Shown here in pieces: positions 22,460 through 32,007 of a DNA stretch of 64,000 nt. The notes under the pieces were generated by a model. That model was not told the DNA's origin. It saw only the letters and a list, made by a program, of their open reading frames with translations, and made no database searches. The DNA comes from Litoribacillus peritrichatus. Lineage in GTDB: Bacteria > Pseudomonadota > Gammaproteobacteria > Pseudomonadales > Litoribrevibacteraceae. Location: positions 310,001 through 374,000 of the forward strand of contig NZ_BAABBN010000007.1 in NCBI RefSeq assembly GCF_039537985.1. Direction: 5' to 3'. Position numbers and translations under genes: made by a program. How positions within the stretch are numbered: the first letter of the stretch is position 1; each line of letters begins with the position of its first letter.

Positions 22460-23728
22460 ATGAGTCGTACGTTATTGTTGGTTTTTTTGATTGGTTTGGT
22501 GCTGTTTTCCGTCAGCTTTCTCCTTAACTTAGTCGCCGTTCAGCTGGCTGACCCGGACAGCTTGTTGTTCTGGCTTACCGTGCATGATCTGGTGATGGCT
22601 TCTTTATTGGCTGCGTTGGTTTATTTATTGGTGTTGGCACCGACGCAGCGTATTCCCCGGTTGTTTGCATTTTTAGAGGAAGATAAAACCGTAGTTGTTG
22701 ATCTGACTTTACGCATGCCTGGCAGAAAAGCATTGAGCCGCTTTTTTTTTAGAAAAAACTGGAAAATATTAAATACCGTCATGGCTCAGACTGATAAAGC
22801 GTTGAGCGGTATTTACCGTTCAGCTTCACGGCTGGTGCCAATGGCGGAGGGCATCAGGGATTCCTACAATGCGCTCGCGCAAGGGGCGATCATCAATAAA
22901 CAACACGCCGACCTGGTGAAAGACATCAACAGTAAGCTCTACCAGAAACAGGATGAAGTAACGGATAATGTGAAAAAAATACACCAGGCGTCGAATCAGG
23001 GACAGCAGTCGGTGGATGGCTCAATTACTGCGATGAATAAAGTCGTGAGCGACATTGGTTTGCTGTCTGAATCGGTGGCTGCGGCTTCGTCTGATATCAG
23101 CCAACTTAAAGCTCAGAGCGAGCAGATTAACTCCATCATTGCGGTGATTGGTTCCATTGCCGATCAGACCAATCTTCTGGCGCTTAACGCTGCCATTGAA
23201 GCGGCCAGAGCCGGAGAGTCCGGTCGGGGGTTTGCCGTCGTGGCTGATGAGGTTCGGTCTTTGGCGGTTCGAACGCAAGAAGCAACAGAAGATGTTCGTA
23301 AAGCGGTTGAAACGATTCAACTGCGCACCAATTCTGCCAATGAAACTATGAATAAAGGCAGCTCTCAGACGGAAGAAAGCGTGTCTTCCGTGCAGTCCGC
23401 TCAGGCCAAATTAAATCAATTGGTGGAAGCCATTCATGACATCTCCGACTATGCCAATATCATTCGTGAGCAAGTGGATGATCAGCACGTGATTTCTTCG
23501 GAAGCGGCCAATGAAATTGATCAGCTGATGCAGTTTAACCAGACGACCATCGACAATGCCAGATATCAGTCGGTGTCAGCCAACGATTTAATTAACTTGA
23601 GTCGGTGCCTGCATCAAAAGCTGGAAGGGTTTATTTTGACAGATAAAGCCGTGGATCATGAACTGAGAGTTTCGACCCGTCATGAAGAAATGGAAGCGGT
23701 CATTCATGAAGACATTGAGCTTTTTTAA
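22460..23728 (+). CDS. Methyl-accepting chemotaxis protein without a sensor domain
   Basis: This 422-residue receptor has two membrane helices (residues about 4-29 and 43-62) joined by only some 13 residues, so no periplasmic ligand domain exists. A short cytoplasmic linker replaces a recognisable HAMP domain. The long coiled-coil signalling domain includes the invariant tip DQTNLLALNAAIEAARAGE and GFAVVADEVRSLAVRTQEAT. There is no CheR-type NWETF pentapeptide; the tail is acidic (EAVIHEDIELF). It is divergent from the ODP-like operon. The missing sensor suggests that a partner protein supplies the signal, and the ODP-like protein is the obvious candidate. Confidence 0.92.
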   Translation: MSRTLLLVFLIGLVLFSVSFLLNLVAVQLADPDSLLFWLTVHDLVMASLLAALVYLLVLAPTQRIPRLFAFLEEDKTVVVDLTLRMPGRKALSRFFFRKNWKILNTVMAQTDKALSGIYRSASRLVPMAEGIRDSYNALAQGAIINKQHADLVKDINSKLYQKQDEVTDNVKKIHQASNQGQQSVDGSITAMNKVVSDIGLLSESVAAASSDISQLKAQSEQINSIIAVIGSIADQTNLLALNAAIEAARAGESGRGFAVVADEVRSLAVRTQEATEDVRKAVETIQLRTNSANETMNKGSSQTEESVSSVQSAQAKLNQLVEAIHDISDYANIIREQVDDQHVISSEAANEIDQLMQFNQTTIDNARYQSVSANDLINLSRCLHQKLEGFILTDKAVDHELRVSTRHEEMEAVIHEDIELF

Positions 23729-23844
23729 TTCAGATTGGCGCTATAAACGATATTTTATGAGCCTAAACAGTCTAACTTTTGATCAAAAAATAAACAGGCT
23801 TGTGCTTTACTTTCTATTTAAGCAGTAAACATGGCCGTATTTTC

Positions 23845-25473
23845 ATGTTATCCATTCGAGTAAAGCTCTATCTGACCCTGGTGGTTTCTCTTTTCACGGT
23901 GGCATTTATAGGCACTCTGGGTTACTGGAGTGCGAAAGACCTCTCCGAAAACTCTTCCAAATTGTACAGTGAACAAACGCTGCCTTTATTAAAGCTGAAT
24001 CAGCTACGGGACACTTCCTGGGATGTGTTGGTTAATGCGATTGTTCATACCTCGTATTTTGATGACGTTGAAATGGCGAATACCGAAACCAAAATCAACA
24101 GTTTGACGGCTCAGGCTGAGCAACTGAGAGAACAATACCTGGCATTTTCGTCGGTCTCTGAAAACCTCGATTCAACCCCGTTTGCGGAATTCACCGCCGA
24201 CTGGAATCAGTTTGAAAAAACCATTCTGACCGAGGCTTTGGCGATGAGTCAGAACTTTGCCAAAGAAGATGCGCTCAAGTTACTGGTGGGGGATGGGAAG
24301 GTGGCCTTTGATAAAGCCATGGAAGGGCTAAAACATGTGGCGGATTGGCACACCAGCAATATGGAACAAATGAATGAAGCGTCTACCGCACAGGTGGATG
24401 CGTTATTTGGCACCTTTATTCTGGCCACGTCGGTACTGGGTATCGGTATCTTTTTGCTGATGTCCTGGGTGATCCGGACCATTGTTATTCCTCTTAATAA
24501 ATTAGGCATTGCCGCTCGCCACGTTGAGAAAAACAAAGATGTGTCGCAACAGGTTGAGATCAGCAGCAACGATGAAATCGGTGTGGCGGTTCGGTCGTTT
24601 AATAGTATGTTGGTCAGTTTTGCTGAGGCGTTGAAAAAAGTGGATGACACCTCCGTCGCGCAATCGGAAGCCTGTGAAAGCCTGTTGAGGGTGTCCAGGG
24701 AAAGCCGGGATCGTATAAACGAACAAACCAACGAAGTGGAACAGGTGGCCAGTGCCATCACCGAAGTGGCTGCGTCCATCAGCGAAGTGGCGGGCAGCGC
24801 TAACGATGCTGCCAGTGCGGCCAAAGAAGCGGATGGCAGTGTCAAAAAAGGCAAGCAGGTGGTTCAGGAAACCACTAATGCGATTCTGGGGTTGTCCAGT
24901 CATGCCAATAATACTTTGAAAGTGTTGGAAGAGTTGATCGAAGAGAGCTCTCATGTGGCTAAGGTGCTGGATGTGATTCGGGATATTGCGGATCAGACCA
25001 ATTTGCTGGCGCTGAATGCAGCGATTGAGGCCGCGCGGGCCGGCGAAATGGGACGAGGGTTTGCGGTGGTGGCGGATGAGGTTCGAACGTTGGCCAAGCG
25101 GACTCAGGACTCCACCAAAGAAATTGAAACCGTGATTGAGCGTTTACAGGCCGGCACCAAAGAGGCCGATGTGGTCATTCGCCGCAGCGTCTCCGAAACT
25201 CAGGGGTCCATTGATAAAGCGGAAGAGGGCGGCCATGCGCTGGAAGAAATCATCACCTCAGTGAACCGCATCTATGAAATGAATGAAATGATTGCAACGG
25301 CGGCGGAAGAGCAAGCCAGCGTGATTGATACCATCGATCAAAGCACAAGCCGGATCAATCTTATTGCCGAAGACGTATCAGACAAAGCCAATGAGGCCGA
25401 TCAACACAGTCAGGAAGTTGCCGGATATGCCAAGCAAGTGAAGACGTTATTGAATGAATTTAAAACGCACTGA
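23845..25473 (+). CDS. Methyl-accepting chemotaxis protein with four-helix periplasmic domain
   Basis: Start set at ATG 23845, which puts the first membrane helix (VKLYLTLVVSLFTVAFIGTL) at the N-terminus; the site upstream is weak. The 542-residue receptor has a periplasmic segment of about 155 residues of the 4HB type, a second helix near residues 188-210 (LFGTFILATSVLGIGIFLL), a HAMP linker, and a complete signalling domain with DQTNLLALNAAIEAARAGE. It ends in KTLLNEFKTH. The next gene starts 16 bases downstream and encodes a UrtA-like binding protein, followed by a second binding protein. The receptor probably senses its ligands through them. Confidence 0.93.
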   Translation: MLSIRVKLYLTLVVSLFTVAFIGTLGYWSAKDLSENSSKLYSEQTLPLLKLNQLRDTSWDVLVNAIVHTSYFDDVEMANTETKINSLTAQAEQLREQYLAFSSVSENLDSTPFAEFTADWNQFEKTILTEALAMSQNFAKEDALKLLVGDGKVAFDKAMEGLKHVADWHTSNMEQMNEASTAQVDALFGTFILATSVLGIGIFLLMSWVIRTIVIPLNKLGIAARHVEKNKDVSQQVEISSNDEIGVAVRSFNSMLVSFAEALKKVDDTSVAQSEACESLLRVSRESRDRINEQTNEVEQVASAITEVAASISEVAGSANDAASAAKEADGSVKKGKQVVQETTNAILGLSSHANNTLKVLEELIEESSHVAKVLDVIRDIADQTNLLALNAAIEAARAGEMGRGFAVVADEVRTLAKRTQDSTKEIETVIERLQAGTKEADVVIRRSVSETQGSIDKAEEGGHALEEIITSVNRIYEMNEMIATAAEEQASVIDTIDQSTSRINLIAEDVSDKANEADQHSQEVAGYAKQVKTLLNEFKTH

Positions 25474-25489
25474 ATGTTTGGAGTAAGAC

Positions 25490-26830
25490 ATGAACAGCAA
25501 ATATTCTCGTAGGCAAATGCTGGCCAGAAGTGGTCAGGCGTTATTGGCGCTGAGTATGCCATGGGGGACTTTTCAAATCGCGGCCGGGGCCTCCTGGCCT
25601 GCCATTGACCCCGGAAAACCGGTAAAAGTAGGCTTGGTGTTATCCAGTACGGGCTTTATGGGCGTGGTTGAACCGTATCAGATTGCGGTGTTGAATATGG
25701 CGATCGAAGAAGCGAATGCCGCAGGCGGGATTAACGGTGCGAAGATTGTTGCCGAAGTCCGGGACCCGGGCAGTGACTGGTCCAAATACGCCAGCTTCGG
25801 TAAAGAGCTGCTTGATCAGAACATCAATATCTTTCATTCCTGTTATACCTCAGCCAGTCGTGAATCCATGTTGCCGGTGCTTCAGCGTGGTGGTGCGTTG
25901 TTGTTTTATCCGACTTATTACGAAGGGCGGGAATGCAGCTCAAGTATGATCTTGACCGGTTCTTGTCCGAACCAACAAGTGGATAACTCTGTCCCCTGGA
26001 TGATTAATAAATACGGAGGCAAAGTGTACCTCATCGGTTCCAATTACATTTATCCGAGAACCATGAACAAAGCGGCCAAGTTGGCGCTCAAAAAGCATGG
26101 CGGGGTAGCGGTAGGTGAGCAGTACATAGCATTGGAAGCCGATCAGGAGTCGGATTTTCAGAAAGCGATTTCAGACATCAAAGCCAAGAAGGCCGACTGG
26201 GTGTTGTCCAACGTCGTGGGGGCCTCAAACGACGCCTTCATGCGGGCTTATAAAAAAGCGGGGCTGACCGCTGAGGATGTCCCTATTATGTCGTACCCCT
26301 TAACTGAGCCAGAGGTGCACTCAGCGGGCATTGAGAACTGCGTGGGACACTACACATCGTTTACTTATTTCCAGTCCATTGACACCCCGGAAAATAAAGA
26401 CTTTGTGGCCCGTTTTACAGCGTACCTGAAGGCCAATCCGGGCATTGTTTCCGGTCCGGCGGTGACGTCTGGTGTGATGCAGGCGGCTTATTCCGGATTT
26501 ACGGCCTTCATTGAGGGCGCCAGAAAAGCCAACAGTGTTCACCCTAAAGCGATTGTTGCCGCCTGTCGGGGGCTTGAATATCAGGCACCGGAAGGTAAAG
26601 TCAAAATTGATTCGGAAAATCTGCATACGCATTTGCGTCCCCGTATTGGCCGGGTTAACAGCCAAGGGTTGTTTGATATCGTGGACGAAAGCGCTGACTT
26701 GGTACGTCCTGAAGTGTTTTCAGCCAAGATGGACCCAGGCAAAGAGTGTAAGAATGGCGGTGAATATTTGATTAAGGGCAGAAAAGTCCCGGCGCCGAAA
26801 GTCACCAGAAAAGTCATTCCTCAGGCATGA
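25490..26830 (+). CDS. UrtA/FmdD-like periplasmic binding protein, no transporter attached
   Basis: This 446-residue protein has a twin-arginine type leader (YSRRQMLARSGQALLALSM). The mature part is a type I periplasmic binding fold of the urea/short-chain amide group. It shares landmark segments with UrtA at 51-52 kb: FYPTYYEG versus FYPVQYEG, CPNQQ versus APNQQ, and YIYPRTMNK versus YVYPRTTNK. No ABC permease or ATPase is near. It lies 16 bases downstream of a chemoreceptor gene with GGAGTAAG as ribosome binding site, and overlaps the next binding-protein gene. It is best explained as a ligand-presenting protein for chemotaxis to urea, an amide or a related compound. Confidence 0.88.
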   Translation: MNSKYSRRQMLARSGQALLALSMPWGTFQIAAGASWPAIDPGKPVKVGLVLSSTGFMGVVEPYQIAVLNMAIEEANAAGGINGAKIVAEVRDPGSDWSKYASFGKELLDQNINIFHSCYTSASRESMLPVLQRGGALLFYPTYYEGRECSSSMILTGSCPNQQVDNSVPWMINKYGGKVYLIGSNYIYPRTMNKAAKLALKKHGGVAVGEQYIALEADQESDFQKAISDIKAKKADWVLSNVVGASNDAFMRAYKKAGLTAEDVPIMSYPLTEPEVHSAGIENCVGHYTSFTYFQSIDTPENKDFVARFTAYLKANPGIVSGPAVTSGVMQAAYSGFTAFIEGARKANSVHPKAIVAACRGLEYQAPEGKVKIDSENLHTHLRPRIGRVNSQGLFDIVDESADLVRPEVFSAKMDPGKECKNGGEYLIKGRKVPAPKVTRKVIPQA

Positions 26831-27651
26831 TCAGGCATGATCCAATCCATCGCATGAAAACTGCCCGCAGTGCGGTAGGGTGGAGGCGATCAGTAACCCG
26901 GATATTGGGCTTGTTGCTCAGTGTCAGTTGGTTGAGTGTGGCGGTGGCGGAGGTCGTTACCATTCGTGCGGATGAATGGTTTCCTTTTAATGGCAAGCCC
27001 GACTCGGATCGGCCCGGTTACATGATTGAGCTGGCCGAAATGATCTTAAAAGAGCATGGTCATACCGTGGACTATCAGGTACTGCCCTGGCTGGGCAGTT
27101 TAGCAATGGTGGAGAAAGGCGCGTTTGATTGTGTGGTGGGCACGGATAAAGTAGAAGCCAGGAACTTTATCTTTGCCGAAGAACCCTGGGGCAAAATTAA
27201 GTCGACATTTTACGTCGATGCAGAAGACCAGTGGCAGTATGACGGTCTTGGTTCACTTGATCATAGGGTGCTCGGGGTCATTGGCAGCTATTCCTATGGC
27301 GATAAAATGGATCGTTACATTGATCAGCATAAGAATTCCAATGTTCAGATCGTCAACGCCAACAATGCGTTGCGACAGAACATTGGTAAGCTGAAGGGGA
27401 AGTTTATTGATACTGTGCTGGCGTTTGATTTGGTGATGGAAGCCAAGTTGAGAGACCTTGGCCTGTCGAATCAAATTCAGGCGGCCGGAGATCTGGAGCA
27501 GGCGGATTATATTTACATTGCCTGTTCGCCTGAAAAGCGATCTTCCCGGCAGTACGCAGATTACTTTTCAAAAGGCATCATTGAGATGCGCATCAATGGC
27601 AAACTCAAAACCTTATTGGATAAATACGGCATTAAAGACTGGGATGAATGA
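26827..27651 (+). CDS. Family 3 periplasmic solute-binding protein
   Basis: This 274-residue protein overlaps the previous gene by four bases (ATGA) and is co-translated. A 10-bp direct repeat (TCAGGCATGA, twice from 26820) surrounds the junction. The N-terminus is basic, followed by a hydrophobic signal ending in VSWLSVAVAEVV. The body is a type II periplasmic binding fold like HisJ/GlnH (ADEWFPFNGKP, GYMIELAEMIL, WLGSLAMVEKGAFDCVVG). Residues for amino-acid carboxylate binding are not obvious, so the ligand is open. With the chemoreceptor and UrtA-like genes it forms a receptor plus two binding-protein operon. Confidence 0.85.
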   Translation: MIRHDPIHRMKTARSAVGWRRSVTRILGLLLSVSWLSVAVAEVVTIRADEWFPFNGKPDSDRPGYMIELAEMILKEHGHTVDYQVLPWLGSLAMVEKGAFDCVVGTDKVEARNFIFAEEPWGKIKSTFYVDAEDQWQYDGLGSLDHRVLGVIGSYSYGDKMDRYIDQHKNSNVQIVNANNALRQNIGKLKGKFIDTVLAFDLVMEAKLRDLGLSNQIQAAGDLEQADYIYIACSPEKRSSRQYADYFSKGIIEMRINGKLKTLLDKYGIKDWDE

Positions 27652-27691
27652 TCTGTGGTAATCCGCGCCATCATCCCAGGCTGCTACGTGG

Positions 27692-30619
27692 TTATTTTAC
27701 TTCCAGTGTTACGCCTTCCAACACATCGTTGGACTGGTTCAGTTTTGCTTCCCGAATAAACAAACGTTTTTCCGCAATGCCAGCTTCAATCAACTGCTTA
27801 CGGGTGTTGATTGCTCGCTGATGGGCAATTTCGGTTAAAGTCGATGCTTGCACAGACATGGCTTCAATGAGTGTTTGTTCCAGTCGCTTGAATGCCTCGG
27901 GACTGGTTGGCAAGGGTTTGCTGGTTTGTTGAGCGAGGTACTGAGCGTATTCAGGAGACGCCGGGTCGGCTTGAATATTGTCTCTGCTTAATTGTTGCTG
28001 CCAGGCGTTGATTTGCAGTTGTCTGGTATCCTGAGTCAGTGTTTGACCGGTGATGCTGAGTTTCAGTGCAGCGCGTTTGTTCATGGCTTCAGCGATGCTG
28101 GCGAGCTTGGCGGTTTCCTCTGGCGTAAGTGCAGATTGCGCTGGCTGGAAGATCAACACGCTGAGGTCTTCATCGGTGCCAGCGATATTGGCCAATAAGG
28201 TGAAAGGCGAGGTAATGGCTTTGGTCAGAATGTTGACAAAGGCATTGATGACGACGCTGCCGTAATGGAAATCGGGGTCATTGAGGTTGCCTTTAATCGG
28301 CAAATTAATGTCTATCTCGCCTTTGTTGTCCTGCAACAAGCTGACCGCCAGTGGTATTGGCAGCCCTAGCCCGGCCTCACTTTTGGTGTACTTGCCTAAT
28401 TCCAGTTGATCAATGAAAACGTGATTATCGGCCACCAGATCTTTGTTGTTCAGCTTGTATTTCAGTTCTGTGGATAACTTGCCCTGGGTCAGTGGGTAAT
28501 TCAGAAAGTGGCTGGCGTAGGGTGAAAAGGTGGAAATTGCCACGTCTTGCATGGTGACGTCCAGGTTGGTGTAGGCTTCTTCACTGAGCGGATTAATTTT
28601 TCCTTCGGCTCTGAACGGAGCATAGCCGTTGACCTCGCCTGATATGGTGACGTCGGCGCGACTTAAATTGTTACTGGACAGTTTATCGACTGAGCCGTTC
28701 AGGCTTTCGATATTAAAGTAAACCGGTGTTGGTAGTCCCCGGTCACTGAACTGGACGGTATTTTTGCGAAGGGAAACTTTCTCTACTTCCACCAGCCAGT
28801 CGTTGTCGGCATGCTCTTCAGCGGGTGCAGTGATAGGGGCTTCGCTTGCCGGTGAAGTACCGTTTTGTGAAGTGCTGTCTTGTAAAGAACCGCTAGCTGG
28901 TGGCTTGACCAGGTCAGACAAATTGGTGCGGGTGCCCTGGTCGGTGCGTGCCAGAATGGTCAGTGGATAAAGCATTTGATCCAGCAGGATTTCCCCAATA
29001 GCCAGTGATTTTTGCGACTCACTGAACGCGATGTTCTCCAGATAAATGCCGTCTCCGGCCAGAATTGCTTGTTTATGTACTTTGTTGGTTAACTTAATGT
29101 CGCGTATTTGGCTGGAGCCGTGAAAGGCGTGGCCGCCTTTTTTGAGCTTGATCTGGCCATTCACATCAAACAGTACATTGTCGATCGACAACTCCGTTTC
29201 TTGATTCAGGTAGGGCTGAAGTGAGGCTACGGGGAAACTTTTTAAGTCGATTTCCAGATTTCCCTGTTGCTGAAGTAAGGCCAGCTCGCCATTGATTTTC
29301 AGGTTGCCGGTTTGGTTGGTGATCATGGAGGTCATCAGCTCGGACACTTGATCTGCGTCCGTTGATGCGTTGGTCAATTGCAATTCCAGGTCGGACAATT
29401 CAAATGTGGCCGCAGGTGTTGTGGTTTGGTCGGTGATCGTCAGCTGGCCGCCAACCAGCGATGTGTGGTTGATGGCCACCTGCCAGTCACTTTTGCCGCT
29501 GGCACGTTCCGAGGCTTTTTTGGTGGCTTGCTGGATCGGGCGTTCAGACAAAATCCGAATTAATTCCAGCTCACCGTCTGCGTTTCGGTTCAAAACTACG
29601 TTCAAACCGTCGTGTTTGAGTTCATCAATAAACAGGGCCTGATCCTGAAGATTAAACGACAGACCGGTGAGTGCTTGATGGTTTAGCGTGATTAGCGGTG
29701 TGCTTTGACCTTTTTCTGAAATGATCAGGTTGTTAATTTCGGTTTCGCCGTTTTGAAGCGCCAACTCGAACTGTTGATCTTTTTGGATTTGATAATCAAA
29801 ACCCAGAGACAATTTACCTTGCTGAATTTCAAAAAATACATCGTCTTTGATGTAATCCCATACTGAATTGAGTGACAAGCTTTCCAACGTCAAACGGCCT
29901 TCACTGTAGAAAGGGTCCAAAGCGATCAGGCCTTTCCAACTGAATTCAGCCGTTTCCTCGCCCTGCTTCACCGCAATGTTCAGCTGATAGTTGCCTTCAT
30001 CTTCCGGCAGGGTGGATAGGTTAGTTAAGGTCAGGTCAATCGGTCCCAGCGTGGTCTGATACGGCGTCTTTCGGCTGAAGTCTTCAAAATCAAACGCACC
30101 TTGGGTAATTGCTAAATGTTCGATGATCAGAGGAAAAGGCTTGCTTGCTGGTGCATTGTCAGGTTGCTCGGCCTTGTCCGGCCAGGTTTGCCACAAAAAG
30201 GCCCCTTGTTGATCTTTGGTGAGTCGGCCATATGGCTCGGTGATGATCACCTCAGACAACACTGCCGCCTGACGAAATAAGGAGGACAACTGCAAATCGG
30301 CGGTGACTTGGGTAAAACCGGCAAGCTGTGACAGTGGCTGCTTTTCCGCTTGAGCTGAGCTGGTTTGCTGCGAGCTGGCGGGTTCTGAAATGCGGAGATC
30401 GTTGATGGTGAGTCGCAGCAAAAACGGGTTAAAGCTGACCGAGGCCACTTCCGCGCTCAGTTTGGGTAATTGTCCAACCCACTGTGGAATTTGGCTTTTC
30501 AGGTAGTGTGGTAGCAGTAAGCCGGCGATGAATAAATAGAGGACATAGAATCCCAGCACAGAAAACAAAACAGGGTGGGATTTGAAACTGAATGTCGAGC
30601 GGCTGGTGCGGGCTTCCAT
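27692..30619 (-). CDS. DUF748 (AsmA/YdbH-like) envelope protein
   Basis: This 975-residue protein has one N-terminal membrane helix (residues 17-37, VLFSVLGFYVLYLFIAGLLL) and a very long periplasmic part rich in beta-strand repeats such as LTINDLRIS and LDVTMQDVAISTFSPYA. A C-terminal OmpA-like segment follows (LKLSITGQTLTQDTRQLQ, AINTRKQLIEAGIAEKRLFI). This is the DUF748 architecture, related to AsmA/TAM proteins that are thought to form bridges for lipid movement between inner and outer membranes. It is monocistronic, with an AAGGA site. A precise substrate cannot be assigned. Confidence 0.88.
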   Translation of the reverse strand: MEARTSRSTFSFKSHPVLFSVLGFYVLYLFIAGLLLPHYLKSQIPQWVGQLPKLSAEVASVSFNPFLLRLTINDLRISEPASSQQTSSAQAEKQPLSQLAGFTQVTADLQLSSLFRQAAVLSEVIITEPYGRLTKDQQGAFLWQTWPDKAEQPDNAPASKPFPLIIEHLAITQGAFDFEDFSRKTPYQTTLGPIDLTLTNLSTLPEDEGNYQLNIAVKQGEETAEFSWKGLIALDPFYSEGRLTLESLSLNSVWDYIKDDVFFEIQQGKLSLGFDYQIQKDQQFELALQNGETEINNLIISEKGQSTPLITLNHQALTGLSFNLQDQALFIDELKHDGLNVVLNRNADGELELIRILSERPIQQATKKASERASGKSDWQVAINHTSLVGGQLTITDQTTTPAATFELSDLELQLTNASTDADQVSELMTSMITNQTGNLKINGELALLQQQGNLEIDLKSFPVASLQPYLNQETELSIDNVLFDVNGQIKLKKGGHAFHGSSQIRDIKLTNKVHKQAILAGDGIYLENIAFSESQKSLAIGEILLDQMLYPLTILARTDQGTRTNLSDLVKPPASGSLQDSTSQNGTSPASEAPITAPAEEHADNDWLVEVEKVSLRKNTVQFSDRGLPTPVYFNIESLNGSVDKLSSNNLSRADVTISGEVNGYAPFRAEGKINPLSEEAYTNLDVTMQDVAISTFSPYASHFLNYPLTQGKLSTELKYKLNNKDLVADNHVFIDQLELGKYTKSEAGLGLPIPLAVSLLQDNKGEIDINLPIKGNLNDPDFHYGSVVINAFVNILTKAITSPFTLLANIAGTDEDLSVLIFQPAQSALTPEETAKLASIAEAMNKRAALKLSITGQTLTQDTRQLQINAWQQQLSRDNIQADPASPEYAQYLAQQTSKPLPTSPEAFKRLEQTLIEAMSVQASTLTEIAHQRAINTRKQLIEAGIAEKRLFIREAKLNQSNDVLEGVTLEVK

Positions 30620-30872
30620 GAGTGTGTTTTCCTTCCGAAAAGATCTACATGGCTAGTCTATACAGATTCATCAATGATGCCAGTGGAGATTGCTGATGTT
30701 GATGAAATATTAATCAAACCGACAACAGTCCTGTATGACTTTTGATCAGTCATAACTGACGCTAATCAACAAAAAAAGGCAGACATGCAAACATAGCGGT
30801 GAAAATCGGGTTCTAGACTGGGAAATGGGCTGATCAAAAAAATAATTACATACAGCACATTCGAGGTAAATG

Positions 30873-31844
30873 ATGAAAACTACACCAAAGTCTTGGCTTG
30901 CCAAGCATTCTCTGTTCGCCATGTTAGTGGCAACACTCTCTCTATCTTCTCAAATCTCTCAGGCTGAGGTGCCAGATAAAGCGGCCGTGGTGGGAGACAG
31001 CATTACCATGGGTTTTGCCGCCGACTGTACCGGCAATGTCTGGTTCTGGGATTTATTCTGTCTGTTGGGCGGCGACCAGCCGGAGCACAGTTGGTTCAAC
31101 GGTTCGTCCAGTCAGGTTAACAGTATGGACGATAAGTGGGATGCTATGAGTTCCGGCGTGAATTCTACTAAAGCGGCAGCCGCTTCCGGTTCGGAGTTGC
31201 GCGGTGGTGACAACAATTTTGCCACTCAGGCGCAGCAGATCGTCGCCATGACCACCAAACCGGATCATGTGACGGTAGAGCTTGGCGGCAACGACATCTG
31301 CAATCGGGGTTGTACCTATCCGGCAAATTGCAATGATCCACTGTATACCGATGGCCAATGGCGAGAATCGGTGCGCGCCGGACTAGACGTGTTGGTGGCG
31401 GATTTGCCTGCGGGTTCTTCGGTGCACTTAGGCAGTGTGCCCCGAGTTCAGGACCTGAGAGCCGCAGGGTTGGAGAAGCAGAGCCAATCCAGAAAAGTGA
31501 ACTGCGAAAGCTTGTGGTCGACGTTTAATGTGTGTGAAATCGCCACCGCCGGCGGTAACTACAATGGTGAAAACCACGCCCAGCGCTATGCTGGCGTTTC
31601 TGCCGCGCAACAACGTTATAACGAAATTCTGCGTGAAGAAGCGGAAGCCTACAACGTGAACTCGGCAGGACAGAACCCGCGTGGCATTGAAGTGGTGGCA
31701 GATTATGTGGACGAAGACACGCTTTCCGCCGGTACGCGTTCATTCGGTGCCAGCGAAATAGACGGCGGTGATTGCTTCCATCCGAGCATTAAAGGTCAGA
31801 ACTTAGTCTCTGATATTTTGTGGATGAGTAACCCGAGTAAGTAA
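30873..31844 (+). CDS. Secreted SGNH/GDSL-type hydrolase
   Basis: Two ATG codons (30870 and 30873) compete; 30873 has the better spacing from GAGG. The 323-residue precursor has a signal peptide ending near SQISQAEV. Block I VVGDSITMGF carries the catalytic Ser, block III is ELGGNDIC, and block V CFHPS supplies Asp/His. Block II lies around the glycines near SGSELRGG. Eight or more cysteines (for example NRGCTYPANCND) suggest disulfides in an exported esterase or lipase. The substrate, lipid or polysaccharide acyl ester, is unknown. Confidence 0.88.
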   Translation: MKTTPKSWLAKHSLFAMLVATLSLSSQISQAEVPDKAAVVGDSITMGFAADCTGNVWFWDLFCLLGGDQPEHSWFNGSSSQVNSMDDKWDAMSSGVNSTKAAAASGSELRGGDNNFATQAQQIVAMTTKPDHVTVELGGNDICNRGCTYPANCNDPLYTDGQWRESVRAGLDVLVADLPAGSSVHLGSVPRVQDLRAAGLEKQSQSRKVNCESLWSTFNVCEIATAGGNYNGENHAQRYAGVSAAQQRYNEILREEAEAYNVNSAGQNPRGIEVVADYVDEDTLSAGTRSFGASEIDGGDCFHPSIKGQNLVSDILWMSNPSK

Positions 31845-32007
31845 TGATCAAACACGAGTGACGTTCCCGTCACCATAATGAAGGTATCGTGCTCAGCCCG
31901 AAGACGCGCTCATCAGTCGGCATGTGAAAACAATGAATGTTAGTCACAGCTTTCTGAAGGGCGCTTATTTTGTTCCGTTTACTCGCCGGTTTGAGGCGTT
32001 GAACTGG

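Noticed and set aside
25490..26830. Calling this gene a second urtA of a urea importer
   Set aside because: No permease or ATPase genes are attached, the leader is twin-arginine-like, and it is co-transcribed with a chemoreceptor.
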